Shown in pieces: positions 10,771-22,059 of a DNA stretch of 64,000 nt; position 1 is the stretch's first letter, and each line of letters opens with the position of its first letter. The notes beneath the pieces were generated by a model. It ran no database searches and was not told the DNA's origin. It saw only the letters and a list, made by a program, of their open reading frames with translations. A program made the translations under genes and the position numbers. The stretch covers positions 150,817,092 to 150,881,091 of the forward strand of contig CM043943.1 of the NCBI GenBank assembly GCA_014529385.2. Reading direction: 5' to 3'. The stretch comes from Adiantum capillus-veneris (taxonomy: Eukaryota; Streptophyta; Polypodiopsida; Polypodiales; Pteridaceae).

Positions 10771-11429
10771 TGTCACAAATTGCTGACGTGTCAAAGCCTA
10801 AAGAATGGAGCCAACTTGCAGATGCCGACCGAGGGGCCTAAAGCCTAAGAAGAACAAGTAACAGAAGAAGTCCTACCAACTTGTGGGGACCCCGTTCGAT
10901 GGGGCCCCAAGTGACATAAAGTGATTAAAATAAAGCAGGACCCGCACACAAGCAAAAACTGATGACGTGGCAGATTTTCGAAAATTGCGCTGACATGATG
11001 ACGTGGCAGGCTGTACGGATTTTTGCGTTTTACGTTGGCTGATGACGTGGCAGGCTATACGGATTTCCGTAAATTGCGCTGACAGCTTTTTGGCTTTGCT
11101 TTTGGACCAGAAGCTTTTGAGTTTTAAAGGCTTTTTATTGAAACTGCTTTGGGGCCTAGGGCCTTTAAATATGAGGTTAGGGCTCATTCTCTGGCATGCT
11201 TCTTGGAGAAGGTGTAGAGTCTGGAGTACCGGCTTGTACTGAGTTGATGCAATATAAAGAAATACCAAAAGGGGCGCCAAGGTTTAGGGCCAATACTCTC
11301 TGGGGTGGAATTCCGCCACTCCGTGTCGCGTGTCGTCTCTCTCTCTCTCTCAGTTCAGTTGTTATTGAAGTGCTAAAAGTCTGTTCAATCTGTTCTTTTC
11401 TATTGGCACGTGGTGCTTGTCTTGTGACA
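10771..11429 (+). repeat. 3' LTR of the gag-protease element
   Basis: 659 bp, near-identical to the 5' LTR apart from a shorter CT run and scattered substitutions. It keeps the three TGACGTGGCAG boxes (10963, 10999, 11043). The scattered differences show that insertion is not very recent. Confidence 0.93.
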
Positions 11430-11859
11430 CCCTACATTTAAGTCTTTCTTATCTGATGGTGGTACAATTACAGATTTATTGATCCTTTCCTTGTGCAAGA
11501 GGATCCTTCAAAGGTCTAAGAGGCAACAGCTCCCTCGACCTTCCCCTTCTCAATTGGAAGCCTTAATACCCGCTGAGAAAGCTGAAGATTCAGAAGATTC
11601 CAGTTCTTATGTGACAACCAACAAGCACATAACCCCTTCTTTGGCCGTGATCCAGGCAAGAAAATTCGCCTCGTCACCTCCCTTGCAGAATACAGTCTTT
11701 GTCTCTAAACAGATACCACATGCTACGGTGAATGATAATTTTTCAAACTTGGAAGACTCCAGTCCTTGCCTTCAGCGGTGCAAAGGATAAAGCAGATACA
11801 GACTCTTGCAACATGACTTTAGTCACTGCAAATGAATCTTTGGGTTATTTGTTGGTACT

Positions 11860-12610
11860 TTCTTTGATGACATCATTGTTTTCTCCAAGAATGAGGCAGA
11901 ACACAGAGATCATCTGCTTCAAGTCTTTCAGGCATTTCCTACCAGAGATACACTTTTTGGGACAAATTGTGTCAGCACAGCAGGAGTGCAAATGGACCCG
12001 GCCAAGATAGAGACTATCCGTGATTGGCCCAATTTGAGGAATGTCCATGAAGTTAGAAGCTTCTTGGGACTGTGTTCGTACTACAGGCGGTTCATACGAA
12101 AGTTTGCAGAGGTTGCTTCCCCTTTGCATATCTTGACACAGAAAGGAGTACCTTTCTCGTGGGGACCCACAGAGGTGACTGTCTTTCAGACATTGAAAGA
12201 GAAATTGACTATGGAACCTATTTTGACTTTGTCGGACTTGCAGAAGTCATTTGAAGTATATTGTGATGCTTGTGGTCGTAGTCTGGGTGCGGTCTTTGAT
12301 GCAAGAAGGCTATGTCATAGCTTACGAGAGCCGTTTGTTCTCTAGGCCGGAGATGACAGCACAGATCTATGAGAAAGAGCTTTTGGCGGTTATCCATGCT
12401 CTTACTCAGTGGCGGCATTACCTACTCGGAGCTGATTTTACTGTCTTTACAGACCATCAGAGTTTGCGCTACTTCTTGTCATAGAAGCAGCTTTCGGAAA
12501 AGCAGATGTGGTGGGCGAACATCTTGTCACAGTTCCACTTCCAGATTGTCCATGTGCAGGGACAGAAGAATGTGGTGGCAGATGCTTTGTCTCGGAAACC
12601 GTTGGTTTTG
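11860..12610 (+). pseudogene. Reverse transcriptase (C-terminal) and RNase H remnant
   Basis: The catalytic FFDDIIVFSKN motif appears near 11861, but the RT fingers and palm upstream are missing. The connection region (DPAKIETIRDWP, then RSFLGLCSYYRRFI) is at 11995-12110. RNase H follows with IYEKELLAVIHALTQWRHYL and FTDHQSLRYFL, interrupted by a frameshift near 12290 and a stop at 12482, then NVVADALSRKP near 12570. It is non-functional. Confidence 0.88.
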
Positions 12611-12619
12611 GCTATTTCC

Positions 12620-13500
12620 GCGATACATCATAGGAGCTTCGAGGATATGGTCGATCGGTATGCCATAGATACAGATTTTGTAGATATTTTTCACACGGAT
12701 ACGAGATGGGGAGACAGTAGCTCGATACTCCCTTCGGGAAGGCTACTTGATGAGAAAGACTATGTTGTGCGTTACACAACCGTTGAGGGAAAAGGTTATT
12801 ACTGAATGCCACTGTCCACCTTTTACGAGTCACCGCGGCATTGCTATCATCATGAAGGGGGTAGAGAGATACTTTTTTTTTGGCCAAGACTCAAAAAGGA
12901 CGTGGAAGAGTTGTGCGCAGTATGCCAGAAGGTCAAGTTTGACAAGCATAAGACACAGGGATTGTTACACCCTTTTACCCATACCCACCCGCCCCTGGGA
13001 AAGTATTGAAATGGATTTCATTTTTGATCTCCCAATTACACAGAATGATCACGATGATTTTCCGATTACATGGCACGTCTGAGACGACTGTCTCCGACAG
13101 AGACCCCAGATTTATGAGTTTGTTTTAGAAGGCAATTTGGGAGAACATTGGCACGCGGTTGCAGTTCTCGTCATCGTTCCACTTGTAGACTGACGGGCAA
13201 TCTGAGATTGCCAATTCAGTGGTTTTAGATTTATTGAAGTCTTGTATCTCAGATCAGAAGACTCAATGGGAAAAGAACTTACCTTTGATGGAATTTGCCT
13301 ACAATAACACGATACACTCTTCGACGGGGAAGACGCCATGTGAGATTGTTGAAAGTGCTGCGAAGGTTCCATCCTTCCTGAGCACGAAAGATTAGAAATT
13401 TGAAGCGGATGAATATTCGCGAGATTTGGATACGGCTATTGCCAAGGTTCGCGAGACTTTGCAGGAGTCTCAAGAATGACAGAAAAAGGCAGCGGATCGC
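12620..13500 (+). pseudogene. Integrase remnant
   Basis: The HHCC region (SHRGI, then CAVCQKVKFDKHK) is at 12825-12955 and MDFIFDLP at 13010-13035. About 40 residues between that and SDRDPRF are missing near 13070-13095. TDGQSEIAN (catalytic Glu present) follows at about 13190. There are several stops and frame changes. Confidence 0.85.
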
Positions 13501-13532
13501 CATCGTCGCGACTTGAAACTGAAGGAGGATGA

Positions 13533-14126
13533 TTGGGTGCTCTTACTTTTGAGAAGGCACACCTAAGAAAGAAAAAGGGAAAGGAGAGGCTTTTTCCAAA
13601 GCTTAGTATGCGATACTACGGACCTTTCCAGATAAGTGAAAAGATAAACGATGTCTCCTTCCGATTGAAACTGCCAGATACTTGGAGGATTCACAATGCA
13701 TTGCATGTGAGTCTCTTGAAACCTGTTAAGGGTGATGTGCCTGATGATGGGGAGCCTGATGAGCAACCCGAAGTGGAAGAAAACGAGGAGATCCTTGTTT
13801 CTGAACAGATTTTGACACATAACGATACGAAGAAAGGTAAAGTCCGAAGGCGGTTCTTGGTTAAGTTCAAGAACTTTCCTGCATTTGATGCGAAGTGGAT
13901 GGAGGAGGAGGACCTAGCAGATACTCCTCGGATTGTGAACTTTACCTCGATGTTTTGGTTTAGCATAGTCTACTCCAAACGGAACCCAGAAATTCAGCTT
14001 GGCCGGAGATCTGGTGCAGTGGAATGCACAAGAGGGGAGTTACTCCACTCCTTTGTCAACAGATGCCTTGATTTTGATACTAAAGTCACTGGTGTCTCTT
14101 TGAGCTTCAGGGATACTGAGAGCTGA
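13533..14126 (+). CDS. Integrase C-terminus plus chromodomain
   Basis: An open frame of about 197 codons. It includes the GPY/F-like region MRYYGPFQISEKINDVSFRL, the HNALHVSLLKP motif, an acidic linker, and a chromodomain (ILVSEQIL ... RRRFLVKFKNFPAFDAKWMEEEDL, 13790-13915). Chromodomains direct chromovirus integration toward modified chromatin. The tail beyond about 13960 has no match I recognise and may be read-through. Confidence 0.82.
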   Translation: MGALTFEKAHLRKKKGKERLFPKLSMRYYGPFQISEKINDVSFRLKLPDTWRIHNALHVSLLKPVKGDVPDDGEPDEQPEVEENEEILVSEQILTHNDTKKGKVRRRFLVKFKNFPAFDAKWMEEEDLADTPRIVNFTSMFWFSIVYSKRNPEIQLGRRSGAVECTRGELLHSFVNRCLDFDTKVTGVSLSFRDTES

Positions 14127-14548
14127 CAGTATTCTGCTGGATAACTTTATGAAATGGAATTCCTGATAATGATACTGATTTGTTCTTGACTTCTTGTGAG
14201 TGCAGGAATTGATAGCCGAAATGACCGCAGCATTTTGGTTTGATTGATCTCGAATAGACATGGTTGCAATAGGGGTTAGTCAATCGGACATCGATGAGGT
14301 CCCGATTGGACCTAGATGTGATTGCTAGCTACATTGCCGATAAATCATGGTCTAAGATCCGAATGAATGTTGAATGTCATGTGATGTCCTGTGATGTCGT
14401 GTGATGTGACTGTCGATTTTGTACATGTGCTAGATGTGTGTTCCTAGTACGTAGGTACTAACATTTAGTGTCTGCTAAGACGGTTTATGGCTTTTGTCGG
14501 TTTTGCAGGCGTAATCGCGGTCGATTACAATGCTTTCAAGAGGGGGTA

Positions 14549-15078
14549 TGTTACAAAGTGATGACGTGGCAGACAACAGAAACCCTAAAATTCCTACAAA
14601 CCCTAATTTTTGCCAAAAACCCTAATTTCCGGAAATCGCGGAGGCTGAAAGAACAAATTTTTTTTTTTAAAAAAAATAAAAATAAAAATGATAAGCGACG
14701 CAAATTTTGCTTTTTTTTAATAAAAAAAGAGAAAAGACTCTCTAAGAGAGAGAGAGAATTGATGCTTTTTCTTTTAAAAGCTTTTGGGGCTCTGCTTTTG
14801 GGCATCCCTTGTAACCTTTAAATTCGTGGTGAGGGCCTCACTTCTTAGAGCATCTGGACGTAGAGTTTGAGAGTGAAACCCTAGCCACTCTCTTGTACTT
14901 TGATCTGATTAATATAAAAAGAAATACCGAAAGGGGCGTCAGTCTTTCGGGCCAATATCTTTAGGCACGGAACTCTGCCGGGCCAGTGCAAATCTATTGT
15001 GATCTGTGAATTGTTTTGAAGTGGTTATTTGGTGTTGTCACGGTTGATTCTTGACTTGGAGTGTCCAAGTCTGTTACA
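14549..15078 (+). repeat. 3' LTR of the chromodomain element
   Basis: 530 bp, starting TGTTACAAAG after a purine tract (TTTCAAGAGGGGGTA) and ending GTCTGTTACA. It contains one TGACGTGGCAG box (14562), CCCTAAA-type AT-rich sequence, and the ATACCGAAAGGGGCG motif shared with other LTRs here. The next bases belong to the minus-strand element. Confidence 0.85.
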
Positions 15079-15268
15079 GCAAATCCAATCTAAGAGTCAC
15101 GTCATTGACTTTATTTGTAATCTTGAAAGGGTCGTAAAATCTATGGGAAAGTTTAACAACTTTTCCTTTTTCGACCCGCTTTTTCAATCTAGCTTTCTCA
15201 AACTTTAGTAGGACATGTTGTTCTTTTTCAAGATTGAGATTCCTTCTGTGCTTGTCTGCTTTTCTCTT

Positions 15269-16062
15269 CTATTGCTCGTGAGTACAAAGGATTGCTTGCT
15301 TTACTTGTTGATAGGCAGTATCAATATTGCGCACAAATTCATCTGCGGCAAAGATCTTTTCTTTGGTGACCATAAAAGGAAGTAAGAGTGGCTTCCCATA
15401 AATAATATCGAAGGGAGCTTTACCAGTTGAGGAATGTATGGTATTATTATACGCAAACTGAACTAACGGTAAGTACTGTTCCCATTTGGATTGTCTTTCC
15501 GAAACATAACACTTGAGGAGGTCCAAAACAGTGGCATTAGCGATTGCGCTTTGACCATCTGTTTGAGGATGATAAGCTGATGAAAAATCAAGCTTAGTTC
15601 CCAAGTTCTCGAACAATGCTTGCCAAAATAGACTAGTCATGCGAGATCTCTATCACTGACAATAGTCTTTGGCAATCCATGGTGTTTAAAAATCTAGGCT
15701 ATAAATATTCTAGCCATGTGATCAGCTTTGATCGTCTTCTTAACTGAAAGGAAATGTGCTTGCTTACTGAATCTATTCACGATAGTCCAGATTGCATCAT
15801 TTTCATTCTTGGATTTAGGAAGATCCGTAATAAAATCCATGGCAATGCTTTCCCAGGGCATGTTAGGCACAGGAAGTGGCTGAAACTTGCCATAAACTTT
15901 ATGTTTGTCATATTTCACTTTTTGGCAGACTAAACACTCGCGTACATATTTTTCAATGTCCGTCCGGAGTGTTGGCCAAAAGAAATATCTTTCGAGGGCA
16001 CTAGTGGTAGCAGCAATTCCCCGATGCCCGGCATAAGGAGAAGTATGTGCTTCATCCATCAC
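15269..16062 (-). pseudogene. Integrase of the minus-strand gypsy element
   Basis: The HHCC zinc region (HTSPYAGHRGI and CLVCQKVKYDKHK) and the first catalytic Asp (MDFITDLP) lie in the 15694-16062 part. YHPQTDGQSAIANATV lies in 15269-15640, where the catalytic Glu of the usual DGQSE motif is Ala. The two parts are separated by a frame break near 15650-15690. Inactive. Confidence 0.87.
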
Positions 16063-16077
16063 CTTCTGTCGTAAGGG

Positions 16078-16431
16078 CTAAACTATGCATATTGCTTGTT
16101 GACGATATAGCGTATTATCCCTAATGGAATAAGGTGGCCTTGAGTGACCAACTTGAAGATTTACCCAAATTGTAGCGAAGTCTGGATCTTGAGGATACAT
16201 CTCATTGAGAGATTCTAGGTCCTCATGATAAATTGTTGTCAGTGCATTGATCTTTGGACGCTTGGAGAGAGCATCTGCAACTGCATTCTTTGTTCCAGAA
16301 GTGTGTAAAATCTGAAAATGGAATATTGAAAGAAAGTTGGCCCATCTCATCTGTTTTTCTGATAACTTTCTCTGTGTGAGACAAGGTTGTTTCCGTACAT
16401 ACGTACGGTATGGTTCCGTTCCGTACGTACC

Positions 16432-16462
<31 letters not shown>

Positions 16463-18277
16463 AAAAAAAAAAAAACCTCTGGAAAAAAAAAAATCACCAA
16501 CAGTGCCTACCTATTCCCCGTGGTCGGATTAGGTGGGCGAGGCCTTTAATAAGTCCACCTATCCTATACTGGTTATTATCACAACAGAGAATCAAAGAGT
16601 AGAACAGAGTCTCTGCACAGAGGCCAAGGAAGGATTTGCCACCACCGATAAGGTTCTTTCTCCCTCCCTCCCTCCCTCTCTTTGTGTTTGGAGTCTGCAA
16701 GGAGGCACTCTAGAGTCCTGACCTCGCGAAAGATTGTAAGTTTTGTATTCAACTTGGAAGTGTGTGTTAATTGTGTTGCAGAGTTATCTAGCGGTTACTT
16801 AACTTGTGGGGTGATTTTAAGTGTTTTTTGAAAGTTGTGGCTATGTTTAAGTATTGTGCAGTGTTTTTAAACTAGATAGGTTGTATATAAATTTGAAATT
16901 TTTTGTATTTTTATCTTTCAAAAAATATACTACGAATTTTACGTACCTTATGGCCCAATCCATACGGTACAACGTACAGTACGTACCGAACACTTACCGA
17001 ATACTACGTACCTTACAACCTTGGTGTGAGAAAGTAGCGAAGACTTTGATGATCTATCTTGATAATAAAATCAGCTCCTAACAGATAATGTTTCCAAATG
17101 GAAAGAGAATGAATTACTGCCATTAGCTCTTTCTCATAAATGGAAGTATGCAACTCTGCATCTTTAAGGCGCCAACTTTCATAGGCTATGGCGTGACCCT
17201 CTTGGTTCAAAACTGCTCCTACACAATCTCTAGATGCATCGCAGTATACCTCGAAAGGTTTGCGAAGATTAGGGACGGTGAGAACAAGTCCATGACTAAG
17301 TAGATACTTAAGCTTGTCTTTGTCCAGGCCTCCAATGAAATGGAATCCGCTTCTTTGTCAAATCATGGAGAGGACCTGCTATAGCGGCAAAGGCTCGAAT
17401 CAAACGCCGATAATACGAACAAAGGCCGAGAAAACTTCGTACGTCATGTACTATTGTTTGCGTAGGCCATTCTACAACTGCTTGAATCTTATCAGGGTCC
17501 ATTCTCACCTGGCTGTGAGATACTATATGGCCCAAGTAGTGAATTTCTTTTAAAAAGAACTCACTCTTCTTAGTATTCACAAATAATTTGTGTTTGCGCA
17601 ATTCTTCAAACACTAATGCTAGATGCTTATAGTGTTCGTCTTCTGTCTCTGAGAAGATTAAGACGTCATCGAAGAAAGCTCCTGTAAATCTTCTATATGA
17701 GTGAAAGATTCTATCCATCATTTTGTTGAATGTGGCTGGTGCATTAGTGAGTCCAAAAGGCATCACTAAGAATTCATACAACCTGAATGTTGTTCTAAAT
17801 GAAGACTTATGCACATCCTGAGGAGCTATGCAGATTTGATGATACTCGCTCTTCAAGTCTATACGACTAAAGACACTTGCTCCTTGTAACTTATCAAGAA
17901 TGTCATCAATCCGAGGGATTGGAAATTGATTCTTGATTGTGATCTTGTTGAGAGATCTATAGTCTATGCACATGCGGAATGTGATCCTTTTTCTGTACTA
18001 GCAAGACAGGTGAACAATATGGAGAAGTACTAGGCCTTATTAAGCCCTTCTCCAAAAGTTCGTTGACCTGTTTGAGGATTTCCTCTTGCTGCATTAGACT
18101 AACTCGATAAGGGGGCTGATTTGGAGGAGAACTTCTTGGGATGAAATCAATTGTATGATCCTCAGGCTGAGAAGGTGGGAGTTCATTTGGAAGTTCGTCC
18201 GCAAAACAATTTTTAAAACTTTCTAATAACTTAAGTCTTTTTTGCTCTAAAGAGGAAGAAAGTTGTGAAGCAGACAC
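16078..18277 (-). pseudogene. Reverse transcriptase and RNase H of the minus-strand element
   Basis: RT occupies about 17308-18277 and includes RIDLKSEYHQI, MPFGLTNAPATF and the catalytic FFDDVLIFSE box. A frameshift near 17960-17975 separates the N-terminal fingers. RNase H follows (IYEKELMAVIHSL, DHQSLRYFL at 17030-17200). It is interrupted by the 642-bp MITE and resumes at 16373 with KLSEKQMRWAN and NAVADALSKRP. Confidence 0.9.
16382..17023. mobile_element. 642-bp hAT-like non-autonomous transposon inside RNase H
   Basis: The ends are CAAGGTTGT...ACAACCTTG and the octamer GTGTGAGA is duplicated exactly on both sides (16374-16381, 17024-17031). An 8-bp duplication with CAAGG-type termini is characteristic of hAT elements. 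Subterminal regions are rich in GTACGTAC-type motifs. There is an uninterrupted poly-C to poly-A tract at 16431-16473 and no transposase. Removing the insert and one duplication rejoins the host RNase H frame. Confidence 0.92.
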
Positions 18278-18299
18278 ATCTCTCTCTCTCTCTCTCTCT

Positions 18300-18760
18300 C
18301 AAAAATCAAGTACGCTGAAGCACACTTTTTCATTACTTTCTTGATTGCAATGTTATTGGCGAGGGGGATACGCCAATCACTTGCATCCGCAAGTACAAGA
18401 TATTTCTTTCCTTTATGATCAAAGGATAAAGTTTTCTGAACATAGTCAGGAATGAGATGCATCTTGTAGTGCCAAGGCATTCCCAAGATGACATAGCACC
18501 CTTCAAGTGAAGCTAATAAGAAAGACTTGATCTTTGTAGTTGTCGACCTTTAAATTCAACTTTCCTATGATTGGAGTAGAGCTGGAGTTCTGTCCTTTGA
18601 AAGCAGTTGTGCTTGAATAGAAACTCCAAAACGGTTGGGCTATAAATTCAGGTCATCAGCTAGCTTTGTAGAGATGAAATTGTATGTACTGCCAGGATCA
18701 AACAAAATAAGATCCCGTTGGTTGTTGATACTTCCCCACGCTTTGAGAAGAGCTCTTTCT
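18300..18760 (-). pseudogene. Aspartic protease of the minus-strand element
   Basis: LILFDPGSTYNFIST is readable at about 18665-18710, with Asp-Pro-Gly at the active-site triplet (18691-18699) instead of Asp-Ser/Thr-Gly. The downstream ILGMPWHYKMHLIPDY region is at 18435-18490. The frame is interrupted. Confidence 0.75.
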
Positions 18761-18789
18761 TTTCCATCCTTGGCTGTATGAATCCCTGT

Positions 18790-20044
18790 ACATCTTGGAC
18801 TGCATTAGAAGAGTGTGGTTGCGGGTTTTTAGTAGGGCAATCACCCTTCATATGTCCAATTTGTCAACACTTGAAGCATCTTCCTTCGTTGATGTAGGTT
18901 CTCAATTCAGCAGGAGAGAGATTTTTCCCTTTCTTGGGCTGATTTGGCTTTGCTTCTGCATCGGAGGCGGTTCTTTTCTTCTTTTGAGAAGAAGAAGTAG
19001 AGGCAGGCTGCTCATGGAGAGCCTTCTGCTTGGCATGATAGGCGCTTTGCTCCATCTTCCTGGGAGTATCCTTGTCATGTATTCCATCAGCTATGCGGGC
19101 TGATCTCATAAGTATCTGCAAGTTACCTCGAGGGTAAAGCTTCATAGTCTTTTGCAAGGCTTCATGCAATCCTACTTCAAACTTGCGCATCTTCTCCGAA
19201 TCTTCAATCTTCTTTAATGGAGTGACTTTCAAGAGAACGTCCCAAAACCTATCCACATAACGTGGAACAGTTTCGTTCTCTGACTGTGAGAGTCGATCCC
19301 ATTCTTTCTTTACCTCTTCCTCATAGTCTGGAGGAAGGAAATGTGCGTAGAACTCCTTCTTGAAAGCAGTTCAATCTTGGGGCTTGCGTTTTTCTAGGAT
19401 CAGGGTTAACCACCAACTGCTGGCGGTGCCTTTCAGGTACACACTGACATGGCGAAGCTTGGATCTTTCTTTAAAGTTCCCTTCTGGAAATGCAACTTCA
19501 AATTGGTGGATGAAAGCCAAAGCTTTCATTATCACGCCGTCCATTGTAGGTGTCGAATTTTACATCTTTGTCACCTGATATGAACGTTTTTTGCTTGTGG
19601 TGCTTCCTGTTATGATGCTCCTTCTTTCTATGCTTAGACTCCTTGTGGATAGGAGTCCTTTCCCTTGAATGCACTTCCTGTTGCGACGGATCGTCAAGAA
19701 ACATGTCTTCAGGAGCGATTATGTCATCCAGATTCTTCATTGAGGAGAATCAGGAGGATCCTGCTCTTGAACCTTTGGATCAAACCGCACATGACGTTCT
19801 GGAGGTTTCCTCTGCCTCTCGTGCATGCGGGAGGTTCCAATTAAAGGATCTTTCTTTGGTTCTTGCGTCTTTGGGTTCTGCGGGATTTCTTCCGACCCCA
19901 TTGGCACTTTCTCCTTCCCTTTCTTAAGAGTATGGAGAATCTTTTGGACTTCTGGATGGGAAAGAGCTTTTTGCAACTCTGCCACCCGCTGTTGAAGGAG
20001 AGAGAACTCTTATCTCGCGTCCTCCCATTTCTGCAGTCTGCCAA
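18790..20044 (-). pseudogene. gag of the minus-strand element
   Basis: Several broken frames give a gag-like protein. The N-terminal part is basic and Gln/Glu-rich (19498-20044). A core helical region follows (FWDVLLKVTPLKKIEDSEKMRKFEVGL begins near 19250), then a lysine-rich linker. The zinc knuckle CFKC..IGHMKGDCP at about 18825-18870 has a stop codon between its second Cys and the His. Confidence 0.8.
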
Positions 20045-20081
20045 GAGTCGTTAATCCCTTAAGAAAGAGAGAGATGACCTT

Positions 20082-20093
20082 GCTCTGATACCA
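20082..20093 (-). promoter_or_regulatory. Primer-binding site of the minus-strand element
   Basis: GCTCTGATACCA is the reverse complement of TGGTATCAGAGC; the LTR end (TGTGACA on the minus strand) begins one base further right. Confidence 0.9.
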
Positions 20094-20094
20094 C

Positions 20095-20620
20095 TGTCAC
20101 AAAAATGCGGAAGCGTAAACCGACTTTTAATTGTATTTCAAATACTCAAGAGAAGTCGAGAGAGAGAGAGAGGAAAAGCGTGACACTTCATCGGGGACCA
20201 GAAGAGGGGCTGGTCCCCCCCCATAAAGAGATTATCTTTATTACTAAGGGAGAATCTTTACAAGCACAGGAACAAGGCAATAGCCCGTCCTCTATTCTTT
20301 CTTTTTTGCTTCTGACTGAGAGAGTGCGAAAGCTACCCTCTGAATACTGAGAGGATTTTCCCTCTGCTATGAGATTTTGGGAAGCTCTCGGAAACGAGAG
20401 TCTAACTTCCACAAAACTCAATGGAAGCTCTCGAAAATGAGAGTCTACCTTCCGCTAACCGTGTCCCTTTATGCATAATCATTCCTGCAACAAAAACAAG
20501 GGAGAAACACGCAAAAATGCACGCACACATGCTTGCTGTAATTTTCTGCACATAACCTGAAAATGTGACCTGAGGACCTTCCAAAGCCGAAATAGAGACC
20601 TTTTTCGCGATGGAATCACA
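20095..20620 (-). repeat. 5' LTR of the minus-strand element (right end uncertain)
   Basis: It begins TGTCACAAAAATGCGG next to the primer site. It contains a minus-strand TATA-like ATTATGCATAAA near 20470. I could not find the complementary outer end, so the right boundary is approximate. Confidence 0.6.
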
Positions 20621-21600
20621 CCAAACTTTGTGGACGCGTAGTGTAGGTAGAGAAGAACTAGATTCTATGTGTATTTTGCTGAACTAGATTCTATGTGTGT
20701 TTTCAACCCCTATTCACCCTAAAAGAGATGAATAGGGGCTGAAAACAGAGAATTTACAGCAACCACACTCTAGGAAGAGAGTTCCTTCTGCAACTTCTCG
20801 TGATGAAACTTCACCAAAAGCTGGCTATGGCTATGAGAACCCTTGTTCTAGACAATGGGAGCACGAGGCCACCACATATGTCGCAAGGGGCTGCTCTCAA
20901 GCTTCCATGGAGGGCTCCAATGCGTAGAGTATACTCACAATAGGGGGGGTAGGAGCACTGCCAACACTGAGAAGTGGGGGAGGGGGTGCTGTTATCAAGC
21001 CAGCAGGAAGAGGGGGACGCTAGGAAGAGAGAGAGGGTGAGTGAGAGTGAGAGGGTTAGTTTGCATTGGTAAGTGTGGCATGTGCCACTTAATAACTTAA
21101 AAACCCTTCAACCTTTACTTTTAAAAGTTCACAATCTATTAATGAAATGTGAAAATTGAACCACAACTGCACACATAGATGCAACCAATGAGAATGTTAG
21201 CTGTTGCCCAGCGCAATGCCGTACCGGCACTGCTCTGGCAATACCTATTCGCACTTGTCCGGCCATTTGGTCTAGCATAAACAATTAAAAATACTTTAAC
21301 TGACTTATCTTAAGGCCGTAAAAATAATGCAGACCTTAGGGTTACTGTTGTTCTAAGGCCTGTGCTTGCACTAGCGCGCGTAATTTTCTGAGCCTGAAAT
21401 CTGAGGCTACTATCTACTCCTTCATTGAAGATCCGATTTCCCAATCACTAGGGCTTCAGGGTATTTTCTGCTAGGGTCTCCTTGAGGTGCTCTTGCCCAA
21501 ACTTGGGCGCACCTGAAGCCCCAGAACTGCTAGATCTATTATGATGTGCACACAACTAATTAGATAATTATTTTCTTGTAAATAAATTAATTATTTACAA
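20621..21600. other. No feature recognised
   Basis: Intron-internal sequence with a short local duplication (GAACTAGATTCTATGTGT at about 20655 and 20680). It is probably old LTR-derived material; nothing coding was seen. Confidence 0.5.
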
Positions 21601-22012
21601 AGTCTGACATAGTTATAGATACGCAAAGTGCCATGCGAAGGAGGACCCCTGCGCTTGGATGGTCACACCCCTTCGCCCAAGAGACGTGCCTCTTTGCCAA
21701 AAGCCACACTCCTTCCACGACTGGTCACACTCCCTTGCTCTATGTGTGTGACTCTTCTTCCAATGGTTGCAGCTCTTCACCCAAAGAATGTGTCTTTACA
21801 TCTAAAGTCGCGTCTCTTCACCATGAGACGTGTCTTTTCATTTGTGTCTCTTCGTCTCCTATATAAGGAGCCTATTGTACTCAGTTTCAAGCAGTCATTC
21901 AATCAATCAAACACAGAGTCTTCTGAGTCTTGTTTTTGAGTTCAGTTCAAGTTTCTTAAGTCTTAATCATGAGTTTAAGTACTTAATTAAGGATTAGCAC
22001 ATAGAATCCTTA
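21601..22012 (+). mobile_element. LTR, second copy of the 5765-5960 family
   Basis: From about 21825 it matches the other copy almost base for base, including CTATATAAGGAGCC and GTACTTAATTAAGGATTAGCAC. Upstream it has several variants of a CTCTTC...GACGTGTCTCTT theme. It is followed at 22013 by gag-like sequence without a primer site, so the junction is a deletion or an unrelated insertion. Confidence 0.65.
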
Positions 22013-22059
22013 CACAGACTATTCCTTATGACAATCTGGGGGCACTGGAAAAGCCGAAA

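Larger units (their letters stand above)
7250..11429 (+). mobile_element. Complete non-autonomous gag-protease LTR retrotransposon (4180 bp)
   Basis: The boundaries are unambiguous. LTRs at 7250-7949 and 10771-11429 begin TGTCACAAATTG and end CTTGTGACA. The pentamer CCCTA flanks both sides (7245-7249, 11430-11434). A primer site follows the 5' LTR and a purine tract precedes the 3' LTR. The internal 2.8 kb holds a frameshifted gag with a zinc knuckle and an aspartic protease but no reverse transcriptase, RNase H or integrase, so mobilisation must have used another element's polymerase. Shared LTR motifs with the surrounding chromodomain element (14549-15078) make that lineage a possible partner. 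It is inserted inside an older retroelement. Confidence 0.93.
11430..15078 (+). mobile_element. Ty3/gypsy chromodomain element (chromovirus), 3' part, decayed
   Basis: Order from left: remnant upstream of pol, C-terminal reverse transcriptase, RNase H, integrase, chromodomain, polypurine tract and 3' LTR, which is the Ty3/gypsy order. Frameshifts, stops and internal deletions break every domain except the chromodomain end. No matching 5' LTR is seen in the window. It hosts the gag-protease insertion at its left side. Confidence 0.85.
15079..20093 (-). mobile_element. Ty3/gypsy element in reverse orientation, truncated at its 3' side
   Basis: Reading right to left: primer site (20082-20093), gag with zinc knuckle, protease, RT, RNase H, integrase. 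The coding region then stops at 15079 against another element's LTR, so the 3' LTR (and any chromodomain) is missing. Stops, frameshifts and a MITE insertion in RNase H make it inactive. Confidence 0.87.

Noticed and set aside
7250-15078. The gag-protease element and surrounding chromodomain element as one element
   Set aside because: Each has its own LTR family, and the CCCTA duplication shows one was inserted into the other.
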